NCBI RefSeq assembly: GCF_018736145.1
Contig: NZ_CP059997.1
Location: 4,463,501 to 4,527,500 of the forward strand
From: Amycolatopsis sp. CA-230715
Lineage (GTDB): Bacteria > Actinomycetota > Actinomycetes > Mycobacteriales > Pseudonocardiaceae
DNA length: 64,000 bases
Reading direction: 5' to 3'
Position numbers and translations under genes: made by a program. Positions 47,810 through 55,866 of this stretch are shown here, piece after piece. Every line of letters starts with the position of its first letter. Position 1 is the first letter of the stretch. The notes beneath the pieces are model-generated. The model saw only the letters and a program-made list of their open reading frames with translations, did no database searches and was not told the origin of the DNA.

Positions 47810-48849
47810 TGGTTTCCCCCGTTCAGCCGGCTTTCGATCCGGAGCAGCGCTTCGTCGATGTCGTCGTCGGAGAGGTCGCGGTGCAGTACGAACCGCACCT
47901 TCCCGGCCATCGGCAGGGCGTGCACCTCGGCCGCGGCCAGGGTGTCGAGCGTGACGTTCACGTCGGCGACATCGGCGAGCACGATGTTCGTCTGCGGCTC
48001 GGTGATCTCCCAGCCGAACTCCGCGAGCCCGCTGGCCAGCCGCCGCGCCTTCCGGTGGTCCTGTTCGAGATCGCCCATCTGGTCCAGCCCGACGAGCGCG
48101 GCCGCGGCGAGCACGCCGACCTGGCGCATCCCGCCGCCGAGCATGGCCCGCGTGCGGCGGGCCCGCTCGACGAAGTCCTCACTGCCCGCGAGGACCGATC
48201 CCGCGGGCGCGCCGAGCCCCTTGCTGAAACACGCCGAGACGCTGTCGACGCCGACGGTCAGCGCGGCGGGCGGCAGGCCGAGCGCGACCGCGGCGTTCCA
48301 GATCCGGGCCCCGTCCAGGTGCACGGTCAGCCCCGCCTGCTTCGCGGTGGACAGCAGGCGCGCGTGTTCGTGCGGCGGCGTGACGGCGCCTCCCGCGGCG
48401 TTGTGCGTGTTCTCCAGGCACAGAAGCGTGGTGCGCAGCGCGTAGTACGGGACGCTGCGCGAGCCGATCGCCGAGGACAGCGCGCTCGGCGTCGGGCGGC
48501 CGGGCCCGGCGTCGTGTTCGAGCGCCTCCGGCATGCCGCCCGCGAGCCACGCGGCCGAGCCGAGTTCGTTCGCCAGCACGTGCGCGTCGCGCGGCGCGAG
48601 GAACCGGTCGCCCCGCCCGAGGTGCAGGACCAGCGCGATCAGGTTGGCCATCGTGCCGGTCGGGGTCCACAGCGCGGCGGGCATCCCGAGTAGCGCCGCG
48701 GCTCTTTCCTCCAGCGCGCGCACGGTCGGGTCGGCCCCGTACACGTTGTCGCCGACCTCGGCGGACGCCATCGCGCGCCGCATCGTTTCATCCGGTCGAG
48801 TGACGGTGTCCGAGCGGAAATCGATCGCTCGTGTCGCTGCGAAGGTCAC
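47806..48849 (-). CDS. Low-specificity threonine aldolase family protein
   Basis: A 347-residue PLP enzyme of the threonine aldolase/beta-eliminating lyase family, cleaving threonine or allo-threonine to glycine and acetaldehyde. N-terminal DFRSDTVTRPDETMRRAMA and VGDNVYGADPTV are diagnostic; VHLDGARIWNAAVALG carries the PLP Asp, and SACFSKGLGAPAGSVLAG the PLP Lys. It is followed by the overlapping HAD gene and is divergent from a sigma factor gene. Confidence 0.92.
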   Translation of the reverse strand: MTFAATRAIDFRSDTVTRPDETMRRAMASAEVGDNVYGADPTVRALEERAAALLGMPAALWTPTGTMANLIALVLHLGRGDRFLAPRDAHVLANELGSAAWLAGGMPEALEHDAGPGRPTPSALSSAIGSRSVPYYALRTTLLCLENTHNAAGGAVTPPHEHARLLSTAKQAGLTVHLDGARIWNAAVALGLPPAALTVGVDSVSACFSKGLGAPAGSVLAGSEDFVERARRTRAMLGGGMRQVGVLAAAALVGLDQMGDLEQDHRKARRLASGLAEFGWEITEPQTNIVLADVADVNVTLDTLAAAEVHALPMAGKVRFVLHRDLSDDDIDEALLRIESRLNGGNQ

Positions 48850-48961
48850 GGTTAGATCACATCACATGGCTGGGTGGCTTCGTTCGGGTGGGCGTGCAAC
48901 GGTGGACGCCGCCCGATCCGTCTCTCCCCCTGAACGCACGACGAAGCGGAGAACAAGCCGC

Positions 48962-49468
48962 GTGGACCAGCGCGACGAGCAGGAGTTCGCGGAGTACTTC
49001 GCCGCAAGGCGCGACTCCGTGCGCCGCACCGCGTACATGCTCTGCGGTGACTGGCATCGCGCGGACGACCTGGCGCAGACCGCGTTCGTCGCACTGCACC
49101 GGCGGTGGCGCAAGATCCGCGACCGGGCCGCGACGGACGCCTACCTGCGCAAAACGCTCGTCAGGGCCTCGATCGACGAGTCGAGGAGGCCGTGGCGGAG
49201 GGAACGGTATGTGGACGAGATGCCGGAGCCGGAGCAGGCGCCCGTCCGCGTCGACGAGCAGGTGGCGACGCGGGAGGACCTCCTGGCCGGGCTGCGCAAG
49301 GTGCCGCCGAAGCAGCGGGCGGTGCTCGTACTGAGGTACTTCGAGGGGCTGGACGTGGCGGGCGTCGCGAAGGCGCTCGGCTGCAGCGAAGGAAACGTGA
49401 AGAGCCAGACGGCAAGGGGGCTGGCGAACCTGCGCGGCGTGCTGGAGGAGGTGGACACGCGTGGATGA
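48962..49468 (+). CDS. SigE-family ECF RNA polymerase sigma factor
   Basis: A 168-residue group 4 sigma factor of the actinobacterial SigE (SigE70/ECF) family. Region 2 is seen in AYMLCGDWHRADDLAQTAFV and VALHRRWRKI; region 4 in LRKVPPKQRAVLVLRYF and LGCSEGNVKSQTARGL. GTG 48962 is 10 nt behind GGAG. It overlaps the next gene by 8 nt, the usual arrangement of sigma factor and membrane regulator. The regulon is unknown. Confidence 0.92.
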   Translation: MDQRDEQEFAEYFAARRDSVRRTAYMLCGDWHRADDLAQTAFVALHRRWRKIRDRAATDAYLRKTLVRASIDESRRPWRRERYVDEMPEPEQAPVRVDEQVATREDLLAGLRKVPPKQRAVLVLRYFEGLDVAGVAKALGCSEGNVKSQTARGLANLRGVLEEVDTRG

Positions 49469-50192
49469 CCAGGAGCTGGAGACCCTGTTCTCCGACGCGG
49501 CGGGCGAACCACCGCCCGCGTCCTTCTCCATCGGCGACGTGCGCGCCTCGTCGGCGAGGGCGGCAGCGCGCCGCCGCACCGTGCTGACCTCGGCCGCCGC
49601 GTCCGTGGTGCTGCTCATCGCCGGGTTCGCGGTCGTCGGATACCTCTTCTTCGCCAGGGCCCAGCCCGCCAACGACACCGCGAGCGCGCCCGCGCCCGGC
49701 AAGTCCGCACCGCAATTCAGCGTGCAGGGGCAACCGGGGCCCACCCCCGCGCGTCCACCGAATGCGAACACCCAGACTTCCCCGACTCCTAATCCCGAGC
49801 AGGGGGGTGAAGGGTCAGGGGAGACCGGCCCTCGGGCCGGGAGCACCTCCGGGTGCGACCAGGTCGACCGGGATCTCGCCACCGCCCTCGCTGGCGAGAT
49901 CCCGGTCACCGCTGGAGCCCAGCCGTCGCCGGGCCGCGCCTGTTCGACGGCGGCGCGGTCCGCCGGGTTCCCGGTGGTCGACGGCGCCAACGCGGGCACC
50001 TACTCCGTGGCGCTCTACCCGCCGGGAGTGCCCGTTCCCAGGTCGGTACCGCCGCAGGGCGCGGCGCTCGCCGAACGGCAGACGGCGAAGGGCGGCACCC
50101 TGGTGGTGCTGAGCGCGCCACAGCCAGGATCGTCGGCCCCGTTCCCGAACGACGTCCAGCGCGTCGCCACGAAACTCGCCGCCCAGTTCTGA
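49461..50192 (+). CDS. Single-pass membrane protein, possible anti-sigma factor
   Basis: A 243-residue protein: a cytoplasmic N-terminus of about 40 residues (MDDQELETLFSDAAGEPPP, with an Arg-rich stop), one membrane helix (TSAAASVVLLIAGFAVVGYLF), a long Pro/Gly/Thr-rich extracellular spacer and a small C-terminal domain. The place and layout match regulators co-encoded with SigE-family sigma factors. No zinc anti-sigma HxxxCxxC motif is present, so anti-sigma activity is inferred from context only. Confidence 0.75.
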   Translation: MDDQELETLFSDAAGEPPPASFSIGDVRASSARAAARRRTVLTSAAASVVLLIAGFAVVGYLFFARAQPANDTASAPAPGKSAPQFSVQGQPGPTPARPPNANTQTSPTPNPEQGGEGSGETGPRAGSTSGCDQVDRDLATALAGEIPVTAGAQPSPGRACSTAARSAGFPVVDGANAGTYSVALYPPGVPVPRSVPPQGAALAERQTAKGGTLVVLSAPQPGSSAPFPNDVQRVATKLAAQF

Positions 50193-50248
50193 CGGCGAAG
50201 TCCGCGGGTCGGCACGGCCAGGGTGGCCGTGGGGCAAGATGGGGCAGC

Positions 50249-50842
50249 ATGACCGCAGCCGCGAGCACGCCCAAAGGTGAGCGGCGCCGTGCCGCCCTCG
50301 TCGAGGCCGCCGCCGATCTGCTGGTCGAGGGCGGGTTCGACGCGATACGGCACCGGGCGGTCGCGGAGCGCGCCGGACTGCCGCTGGCGTCGACCACCTA
50401 CTACTTCGACTCGCTCGAAGAACTCGTCACGGCCGCGGTCGAGCACCATTCGCGGGTCGAGCTGGCGCAGGGCCGCCGGTGCCTCGAAGACCTCGCGACG
50501 CGGGACCGCGACGTGAACGCGCAGACCGACCTGGTGCTCGAACTCCTCCTCGGCCCCGAGCAGGAGGACCGGGAAGCCGACGCCGAAGCGGTGCTCCTGC
50601 GGTACGAACGCCTGGTCGTGACCGGCCGCCGGAAGTACCTGCGCCCGCTGATGAGCGAGCTGAACGTCGAGCTGCGCAGCCTGATGCTGGAGATCTTCGA
50701 ACGTTCCGGCTCGCCGATGACCGAGGACGAGCTGTACCGGCTCATCGCGCTCGTCGACGGCGCGGTGGTGAACGCGCTGGTCGCGGTCGACCCCGAGCCG
50801 AGGGCGGCCGCCGCGCGCATGCTGCGCAGCGCACTGAGCTGA
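50249..50842 (+). CDS. TetR/AcrR family regulator
   Basis: A 197-residue repressor. The helix-turn-helix is ADLLVEGGFDAIRHRAVAERA then GLPLASTTYYFDSLEEL. The rest is a helical ligand domain. It sits directly upstream of purB on the same strand, 107 nt away; from memory a TetR gene is also near purB in M. tuberculosis. GGGGCA upstream serves as a ribosome site. The ligand and targets are unknown. Confidence 0.9.
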   Translation: MTAAASTPKGERRRAALVEAAADLLVEGGFDAIRHRAVAERAGLPLASTTYYFDSLEELVTAAVEHHSRVELAQGRRCLEDLATRDRDVNAQTDLVLELLLGPEQEDREADAEAVLLRYERLVVTGRRKYLRPLMSELNVELRSLMLEIFERSGSPMTEDELYRLIALVDGAVVNALVAVDPEPRAAAARMLRSALS

Positions 50843-50870
50843 GCGGTGCTGTGCCAGTAGATATCAAACC

Positions 50871-50930
50871 GACCGAAAGCAAGCGATTCGCGCAGGTCGA
50901 GCGTTCTTCTCCGGCGGCTTGCTTTCGGTC
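50871..50930. promoter_or_regulatory. 14-bp inverted repeat upstream of purB
   Basis: GACCGAAAGCAAGC (50871-50884) is perfectly complementary to 50917-50930 with 32 nt between. The right arm ends 8 nt before the putative -10 of purB, so it overlaps the promoter. It may end the tetR transcript or be bound by a regulator; the long spacer argues against a simple terminator. Confidence 0.4.
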
Positions 50931-50937
50931 TCATTGC

Positions 50938-50943
50938 TAACCT
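50938..50943 (+). promoter_or_regulatory. -10 element of purB (leaderless)
   Basis: TAACCT fits TANNNT and lies exactly 6 nt before GTG 50950. No Shine-Dalgarno precedes the gene, so the transcript probably begins at the start codon. Confidence 0.5.
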
Positions 50944-50949
50944 GTGGCC

Positions 50950-52377
50950 GTGACGGACAAGCCCCGCATTCCGAACGTCCTTGCCAGCCGCTACGCCTCG
51001 CCGGAGCTGGTGTCGCTGTGGTCGCCGGAGCAGAAGGTCAAGCTGGAGCGCGAGTTGTGGCTCGCCGTGCTCCGCGCGCAGCACGAGCTGGGCGTCGAGG
51101 TCGGTGACGGGGTCGTCGAGGACTACGAGCGGGTGCTGGACCAGGTGGACCTGGAGTCCATCGCGGCGCGCGAGCGGGTCACGCGGCACGACGTGAAGGC
51201 GCGCATCGAGGAGTTCAACGCGCTCGCCGGGCACGAGCACATCCACAAGGGCATGACCTCGCGCGACCTCACCGAGAACGTCGAGCAGCTGCAGATCCGG
51301 CGCTCGCTGGAGCTGGTGCGCAGCCGGGCCGTCGCGGTGCTGGCGAAGCTGGCCTCGCTCGCCGTGGAGCACGAAGACCTGGTGATGGCGGGCCGTTCGC
51401 ACAACGTCGCGGCACAGGCGACGACGCTGGGCAAGCGCTTCGCGACCGCCGCCGACGAGCTGCTGGTCGCCTTCGAACGGCTCGACGAGCTGATCGCCCG
51501 CTATCCGTTGCGGGGCATCAAGGGCCCGGTCGGCACCGCGCAGGACATGCTCGACCTGCTCGGCGACGAGTCCACTTTGGACGAACTGGAGGACAGGGTC
51601 GCCGGGCACCTCGGGTTCGACCGCCGGTTCACCAGCGTCGGCCAAGTCTACCCGCGTTCGCTCGACTTCGACGTGCTGTCCTCGGTGGTGCAGATCGCCG
51701 CCGCGCCGTCGAGCCTGGCCAAGACGATCCGGCTGATGGCGGGCCACGAGCTGGTCACCGAGGGCTTCCAGCCCGGCCAGGTCGGCTCGTCCGCCATGCC
51801 GCACAAGATGAACACGCGTTCGTGCGAACGGGTCAACGGGCTCGCCGTCGTGCTGCGCGGCTACCTGTCCATGCTTGGCGAGCTGGCCGGTGACCAGTGG
51901 AACGAGGGCGACGTCTCGGATTCCGTGGTGCGCCGGGTCGCGCTGCCCGACGCGTTCTTCGCGATCGACGGGCTGCTGGAGACCTTCCTCACGGTGCTGC
52001 GCGAGTTCGGCGCGTTCCCCGCGGTCGTCGCGCGCGAGCTGGACCGGTACCTGCCGTTCCTGGCCACCACCAAGGTGCTGATGGCTGCGGTGCGCGGCGG
52101 CGTCGGCAGGGAGAGCGCGCACGAGGCGATCAAGGAGAACGCGGTGGCCGTCGCGCTCGCGATGCGGGAGGGCCAGGCGGAAAACGACCTGCTCGACCGG
52201 TTCGCCGCGGACGACCGGCTGCCGTTGGAACGGTCCGAACTGGACGCACTGCTGGCCGATCCGCTCGGCTTCACCGGCGTGGCGACCAGTCAGGTCCAGA
52301 CCATCGCGAAACGCGTGGAAGAGGTGCTGGCGCGGTTCCCCGAAGCGGCGGAGTATGTGCCGCAGCCCATCCTGTGA
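50950..52377 (+). CDS. purB: Adenylosuccinate lyase
   Basis: A 475-residue fumarase/aspartase-superfamily enzyme acting twice in purine synthesis: SAICAR to AICAR and adenylosuccinate to AMP. Landmarks: N-terminal PNVLASRYASPELVSLWSPE, the HKGMTSRDLTENVEQLQI segment, RSHNVAAQATTLGKRF and the catalytic Ser loop GSSAMPHKMNTRSCERV. I chose GTG 50950 (an in-frame GTG at 50944 is possible) because of the -10 spacing. Confidence 0.97.
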   Translation: MTDKPRIPNVLASRYASPELVSLWSPEQKVKLERELWLAVLRAQHELGVEVGDGVVEDYERVLDQVDLESIAARERVTRHDVKARIEEFNALAGHEHIHKGMTSRDLTENVEQLQIRRSLELVRSRAVAVLAKLASLAVEHEDLVMAGRSHNVAAQATTLGKRFATAADELLVAFERLDELIARYPLRGIKGPVGTAQDMLDLLGDESTLDELEDRVAGHLGFDRRFTSVGQVYPRSLDFDVLSSVVQIAAAPSSLAKTIRLMAGHELVTEGFQPGQVGSSAMPHKMNTRSCERVNGLAVVLRGYLSMLGELAGDQWNEGDVSDSVVRRVALPDAFFAIDGLLETFLTVLREFGAFPAVVARELDRYLPFLATTKVLMAAVRGGVGRESAHEAIKENAVAVALAMREGQAENDLLDRFAADDRLPLERSELDALLADPLGFTGVATSQVQTIAKRVEEVLARFPEAAEYVPQPIL

Positions 52378-52525
52378 ACTCGGGCACCCGCCCACAGGAT
52401 GGGAAGCAAGTACTCGTTCGAGTGGTTTCCATATCGTGGGCGCCGAATCGACGAGCGCCAGTGGCCGAACCCGTACCCTGGCGCTCTCTCATCGCGGGAA
52501 CCCGCCAGAGCCGAAGAAGAGAAGC

Positions 52526-53350
52526 ATGAGATCCACGCTGTGGAAGGCCATCGCCGTCGTCGCGACCGGAGCGGTCACCGTCGCGCTCACCGCGTGCGGC
52601 GCGTCCGCCAGTGACCCGAACGCCGCGCTGCGGGTGGGCACGCTGCCCGACGCCCCGCCGTCCATCTACTTCGAGAACGGCCAGTACACCGGCTACGACA
52701 ACGAGCTGCTGCGCGAGATCGGCAAGCGCGAGGGCTTCGAGCTGAAGTTCGTCGGCACGGATTTCTCCGGCCTGCTCGCCAGCGTCGCGAACCGGAACTT
52801 CGACATCGGCAGCTCCACGATCTCGACCACCGAAGCGCGCAAGAAGACGGTCGCCTTCACCAACGGCTACAACACCGAGTTCACCGCGATCGTGACGAAG
52901 AAGGGCGCCGACCTCAAGGACCCGGCGGCGTTCGGCGGCAAGCGGGTCGGCGTCGTGCAGGCCTCGGTCCAGGACGACTTCGCGACGAAGCGGCTCCCCG
53001 GCGCGAACGTGGCGCGCTTCCCCGACTACAACGCGGGTTTCGCGCAGCTGCGCACCGGCGGCCTCGACGGCTGGGTGGTGCCCGCCGACATCGGCAAGAA
53101 GTACATCGAGCAGAACGCCGACGCGCAGCTCGAAATCGGCTACCGGGTGGAGAGCAAGGACACCCCGTCCGCGTTCGCGGTCCGCAAGGACAACAAGGAG
53201 CTGTTGAAGAAGCTCAACGACGGGCTCGCCAAGCTCATCGCGGACGGCACGGTGAAGCGCCTGCACGAACAGTTCTTCAAGGCAGAGCCCCTGCCGAAGG
53301 AACTGGAACCCGGTGGCCCCGGCCTCCCGGTGACCAACCCCGGCGCGTAG
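52526..53350 (+). CDS. Amino-acid ABC transporter binding lipoprotein, copy 1
   Basis: A 274-residue polar amino-acid (family 3) solute-binding protein. The lipoprotein signal ends VALTACG. The mature part begins LRVGTLPDAPPSIYFENGQYTG and has NELLREIGKREGF, the usual family strand-helix. It is a close paralogue of the protein encoded by the next gene, which shares RVGTLPD-PP, GTDFS-LL and KRIGVVQ-like segments. The ATG at 52526 follows AGAAGAG. It has lower conservation around the ligand Arg, so it may bind a different amino acid. Confidence 0.88.
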   Translation: MRSTLWKAIAVVATGAVTVALTACGASASDPNAALRVGTLPDAPPSIYFENGQYTGYDNELLREIGKREGFELKFVGTDFSGLLASVANRNFDIGSSTISTTEARKKTVAFTNGYNTEFTAIVTKKGADLKDPAAFGGKRVGVVQASVQDDFATKRLPGANVARFPDYNAGFAQLRTGGLDGWVVPADIGKKYIEQNADAQLEIGYRVESKDTPSAFAVRKDNKELLKKLNDGLAKLIADGTVKRLHEQFFKAEPLPKELEPGGPGLPVTNPGA

Positions 53351-53353
53351 CGG

Positions 53354-53366
53354 CCGGTGAAGGGAA
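53354..53366 (+). repeat. 13-nt direct repeat in binding-protein leaders (copy 1)
   Basis: CCGGTGAAGGGAA occurs here just after copy 1 of the binding-protein gene and again at 53566-53578 just before copy 2. It holds a ribosome-site-like AAGGGAA. It is probably a relic of the duplication that gave the two binding-protein genes. Confidence 0.5.
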
Positions 53367-53565
53367 GTGTTTGACAGTGGTTGAGCTGCGTGGCGGTGCG
53401 GGTGGCAGAACCTCAGCCTCCTTCTCACTCCGGGATCTCCAACTCATGAATGCCAATTCACCACGTTGGAGCTGTCCTCGCGAGAAGAACGCTGAGAACC
53501 CGCGGCGGTGCGAGCTGATGGCCCACTCAAGCGGCTCCGCCGCTTAAAAACACAACCTAGCCACA

Positions 53566-53578
53566 CCGGTGAAGGGAA
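53566..53578 (+). repeat. 13-nt direct repeat in binding-protein leaders (copy 2)
   Basis: Second copy of CCGGTGAAGGGAA, positioned as the ribosome-binding site of the second binding-protein gene. The sequence between the copies holds TTGACA at 53371 as a possible -35 but no matching -10 at the right spacing. Confidence 0.5.
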
Positions 53579-53583
53579 CAGTG

Positions 53584-54354
53584 ATGAAGAAGTTGTCGGT
53601 CGTGCCGGTCGTCGCCGCGCTGCTCGCCGTGCTCGCCGCCTGCGGCGGCGGGGACACGGGCACGCTGCGGGTCGGCACGCTGCCGGACTCGCCGCCGAAC
53701 ATCTACCAGGAGAACGGGAAGTTCACCGGGTTCGACAACGAGCTGCTTTCGGCGATCGCGCAGAAGGAGGGGCTGAAGCTCGAGTTCGTCGGCACCGACT
53801 TCTCCGCGCTGCTCGGGAAAGTCGTGAGTGGACAGTTCGACATCGCGTCCTCGGCGATCGCACAGACCCCGGACCGGAAGAAGACCGTCGACTTCTCCGC
53901 CCCGTACAACTTCCAGTCGCTGTCCATCGAGGTCAAGGAGGGCTCGCCGATCACGGACGAGAAGTCCTTGTCCGGCAAGCGGATCGGCGTCGTGCAGGGC
54001 ACGGCCTCGGACGCCTGGCTCGGCGCGACCGCGCCGTCCGCGCAGATCGTGCGCTTCCCCAACGACGCGGCCGCGCTCAGCGCGCTGAAGACCGCCGCCG
54101 TCGACGGGTCGGTGTTCGACCAGGCGACCGCGGAGTCCTACCAGAAGGCCAACCCGGCCGAGAAGCTGAAGATCGCCAAGTCGTTCACCACCGACACGCC
54201 GCACGGCTACGCGGTCAAGCACGGCAACAGCGAACTGCTCGGCAAGCTCAACGACGGGCTCAAGCAGGTGATCGCGGACGGCACCTGGCTGAAGCTGCAC
54301 CAGCAGTTCATGCCGACCGCCCCGGTCGCGCCGCAGTTCTCGGGTAAGAAGTAA
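53584..54354 (+). CDS. Amino-acid ABC transporter binding lipoprotein, copy 2
   Basis: A 256-residue family 3 solute-binding lipoprotein (lipobox VLAACG). Motifs LRVGTLPDSPPNIYQENGKFTG, FDNELLSAIAQKEGL and GKRIGVVQGT are typical of glutamine/glutamate/histidine binders. It is immediately followed, with overlapping stop/start (TAATG), by the permease and then the ATPase, so this copy is the cognate binding protein. ATG 53584 follows GAAGGGA; GTG 53581 is also possible. Confidence 0.9.
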   Translation: MKKLSVVPVVAALLAVLAACGGGDTGTLRVGTLPDSPPNIYQENGKFTGFDNELLSAIAQKEGLKLEFVGTDFSALLGKVVSGQFDIASSAIAQTPDRKKTVDFSAPYNFQSLSIEVKEGSPITDEKSLSGKRIGVVQGTASDAWLGATAPSAQIVRFPNDAAALSALKTAAVDGSVFDQATAESYQKANPAEKLKIAKSFTTDTPHGYAVKHGNSELLGKLNDGLKQVIADGTWLKLHQQFMPTAPVAPQFSGKK

Positions 54355-55109
54355 TGGACCAGTTCGTCGACACGTTCCTGAACTGGGACTACATCAAGGA
54401 AGTCTTTCCCGACCTGCTCAAGACCGGCCTGCCGAACACGCTGATCCTCGCGGTCATCTCCTCGGTCATCGGCGCGGTGCTCGGCATGGTGCTCGCGGTG
54501 ATGGGGCTGTCCACGAAGCGCTGGCTGCGCTGGCCGGCGCGGATCTACACCGACATCTTCCGCGGCCTGCCCGCGATCCTGGTGATCCTGGTGATCGGGC
54601 AGGGCCTTGGCATCCTCGCGCGCGACATCGTCGGCACGAACCCTTACCCGCTGGGGATTCTGGCGCTGAGCCTGATCGCGGCCGCCTACATCGGCGAGAT
54701 CTTCCGCGCCGGTATCCAAAGTGTCGAAAAAGGACAGATGGAGGCCAGCCGCGCGCTCGGGATGAGCTACGGCAAGGCGATGCTGCTGGTGATCATCCCG
54801 CAGGGCGTGCGGCGCGTGCTGCCCGCGCTGGTGAACCAGTTCATCTCGCTGGTGAAGGATTCCAGCCTGGTGTACTTCCTCGGGTTCGTCGCCGAGCAGC
54901 GGGACCTGTTCCGGATCGGCCAGGACCTCGCGGCCAACACCGGGAACCTCTCGCCGCTCGTCGCGGCGGGCGTGCTGTACCTGGTGATCACGGTGCCGCT
55001 GACGCACCTGGTGAACCTCATCGACAAGAAGCTGCGCACCGGGCGGAAGGTCACCACCGACCCGGACGAGATGGGCGTCGGCGCGGCGGGAGTACCGGGG
55101 AGCGTATGA
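54354..55109 (+). CDS. Amino-acid ABC transporter permease
   Basis: A 251-residue inner-membrane permease of the His/Glu/Gln/Arg/opine family, about five transmembrane helices. The coupling-loop motif for the ATPase is visible as EASRALGMSYGKAMLLVIIPQ. N-terminal LLKTGLPNTLILAVISSVIGAV matches the family start. Only one permease gene is present, so it probably forms a homodimer. It overlaps the binding-protein stop by 1 nt and the ATPase start by 4 nt. Confidence 0.93.
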   Translation: MDQFVDTFLNWDYIKEVFPDLLKTGLPNTLILAVISSVIGAVLGMVLAVMGLSTKRWLRWPARIYTDIFRGLPAILVILVIGQGLGILARDIVGTNPYPLGILALSLIAAAYIGEIFRAGIQSVEKGQMEASRALGMSYGKAMLLVIIPQGVRRVLPALVNQFISLVKDSSLVYFLGFVAEQRDLFRIGQDLAANTGNLSPLVAAGVLYLVITVPLTHLVNLIDKKLRTGRKVTTDPDEMGVGAAGVPGSV

Positions 55110-55846
55110 GCACCACCACCCAGTCGGCGAGCGTGGAACTGCGCGACATCCACGTTTCGTTCGGGACCCTAGAAGTGCTGCGCGGTGTGGACCTGGCCGT
55201 CCCCCGCGGCGAGACGGTGTGCGTGATCGGGCCGTCCGGTTCGGGCAAGTCGACGCTGCTGCGATGCGTGAACCGCTTGCAGGAGCCCGATTCCGGCGAT
55301 CTGCTGTTCGACGGCGAGAGCGTGATCAAGGCCGACCCCGACCGGCTGCGCCAGCGCGTCGGCATGGTGTTCCAGCACTTCAACCTGTTCGGGCACCGCA
55401 GCGTGCTGGACAACATCACGTTGCCGCTGCGGAGTGTGAAGAAGCTGGACAAGTCCGCGGCCGAAGCGGTCGCGCTGGCACGGCTCGCCGACGTGGGGCT
55501 CGCGGACAAGGCGCCGTACCGGCCGGCCGCGCTGTCCGGCGGGCAGCAGCAGCGGGTCGCGATCGCGCGGGCGCTCGCGATGGATCCCGAGGTCATGCTG
55601 TTCGACGAGGCCACCAGCGCGCTCGACCCCGAACTCGTCAAGGGCGTGCTGGACCTGATGGCGGGGCTCGCCGAACGCGGGCTCACGCTCATCGTGGTCA
55701 CGCACGAGATGGGGTTCGCGCGCAGCGTCGCCGACAAGGTCGCCTTCATGGACCGCGGCAAGATCGTCGAGTACGGCACGCCGGAGGACGTCTTCGACAA
55801 GCCGCAAAGCCCGCGCCTGCAACAATTCCTTTCCCAGGTGCTCTGA
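55106..55846 (+). CDS. Amino-acid ABC transporter ATP-binding protein
   Basis: A 246-residue ATPase energising the upstream permease. Walker A GPSGSGKST, Q-loop GMVFQHFNLFGH, signature LSGGQQQRVAIARAL, Walker B VMLFDEATSALDPE and the switch His in THEMGF are all intact. It closes the transporter operon. Length and motifs are standard for GlnQ/ArtP-type subunits. Confidence 0.95.
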   Translation: MSTTTQSASVELRDIHVSFGTLEVLRGVDLAVPRGETVCVIGPSGSGKSTLLRCVNRLQEPDSGDLLFDGESVIKADPDRLRQRVGMVFQHFNLFGHRSVLDNITLPLRSVKKLDKSAAEAVALARLADVGLADKAPYRPAALSGGQQQRVAIARALAMDPEVMLFDEATSALDPELVKGVLDLMAGLAERGLTLIVVTHEMGFARSVADKVAFMDRGKIVEYGTPEDVFDKPQSPRLQQFLSQVL

Positions 55847-55854
55847 TCCGGTCG

Positions 55855-55860
55855 TAAGAT
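55855..55860 (+). promoter_or_regulatory. -10 element of the MOSC gene (leaderless)
   Basis: TAAGAT is 6 nt before GTG 55867, the same geometry as at purB, purD and the aminotransferase gene. No ribosome-binding site is present. Confidence 0.5.
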
Positions 55861-55866
55861 GCGGCC

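Noticed and set aside
53530..53552. Short hairpin AAGCGGC/GCCGCTT before the second binding-protein gene as a terminator
   Set aside because: The A-run follows on the plus strand and the T-run precedes on the minus strand, so the T-tract is on the wrong side for termination in either direction.
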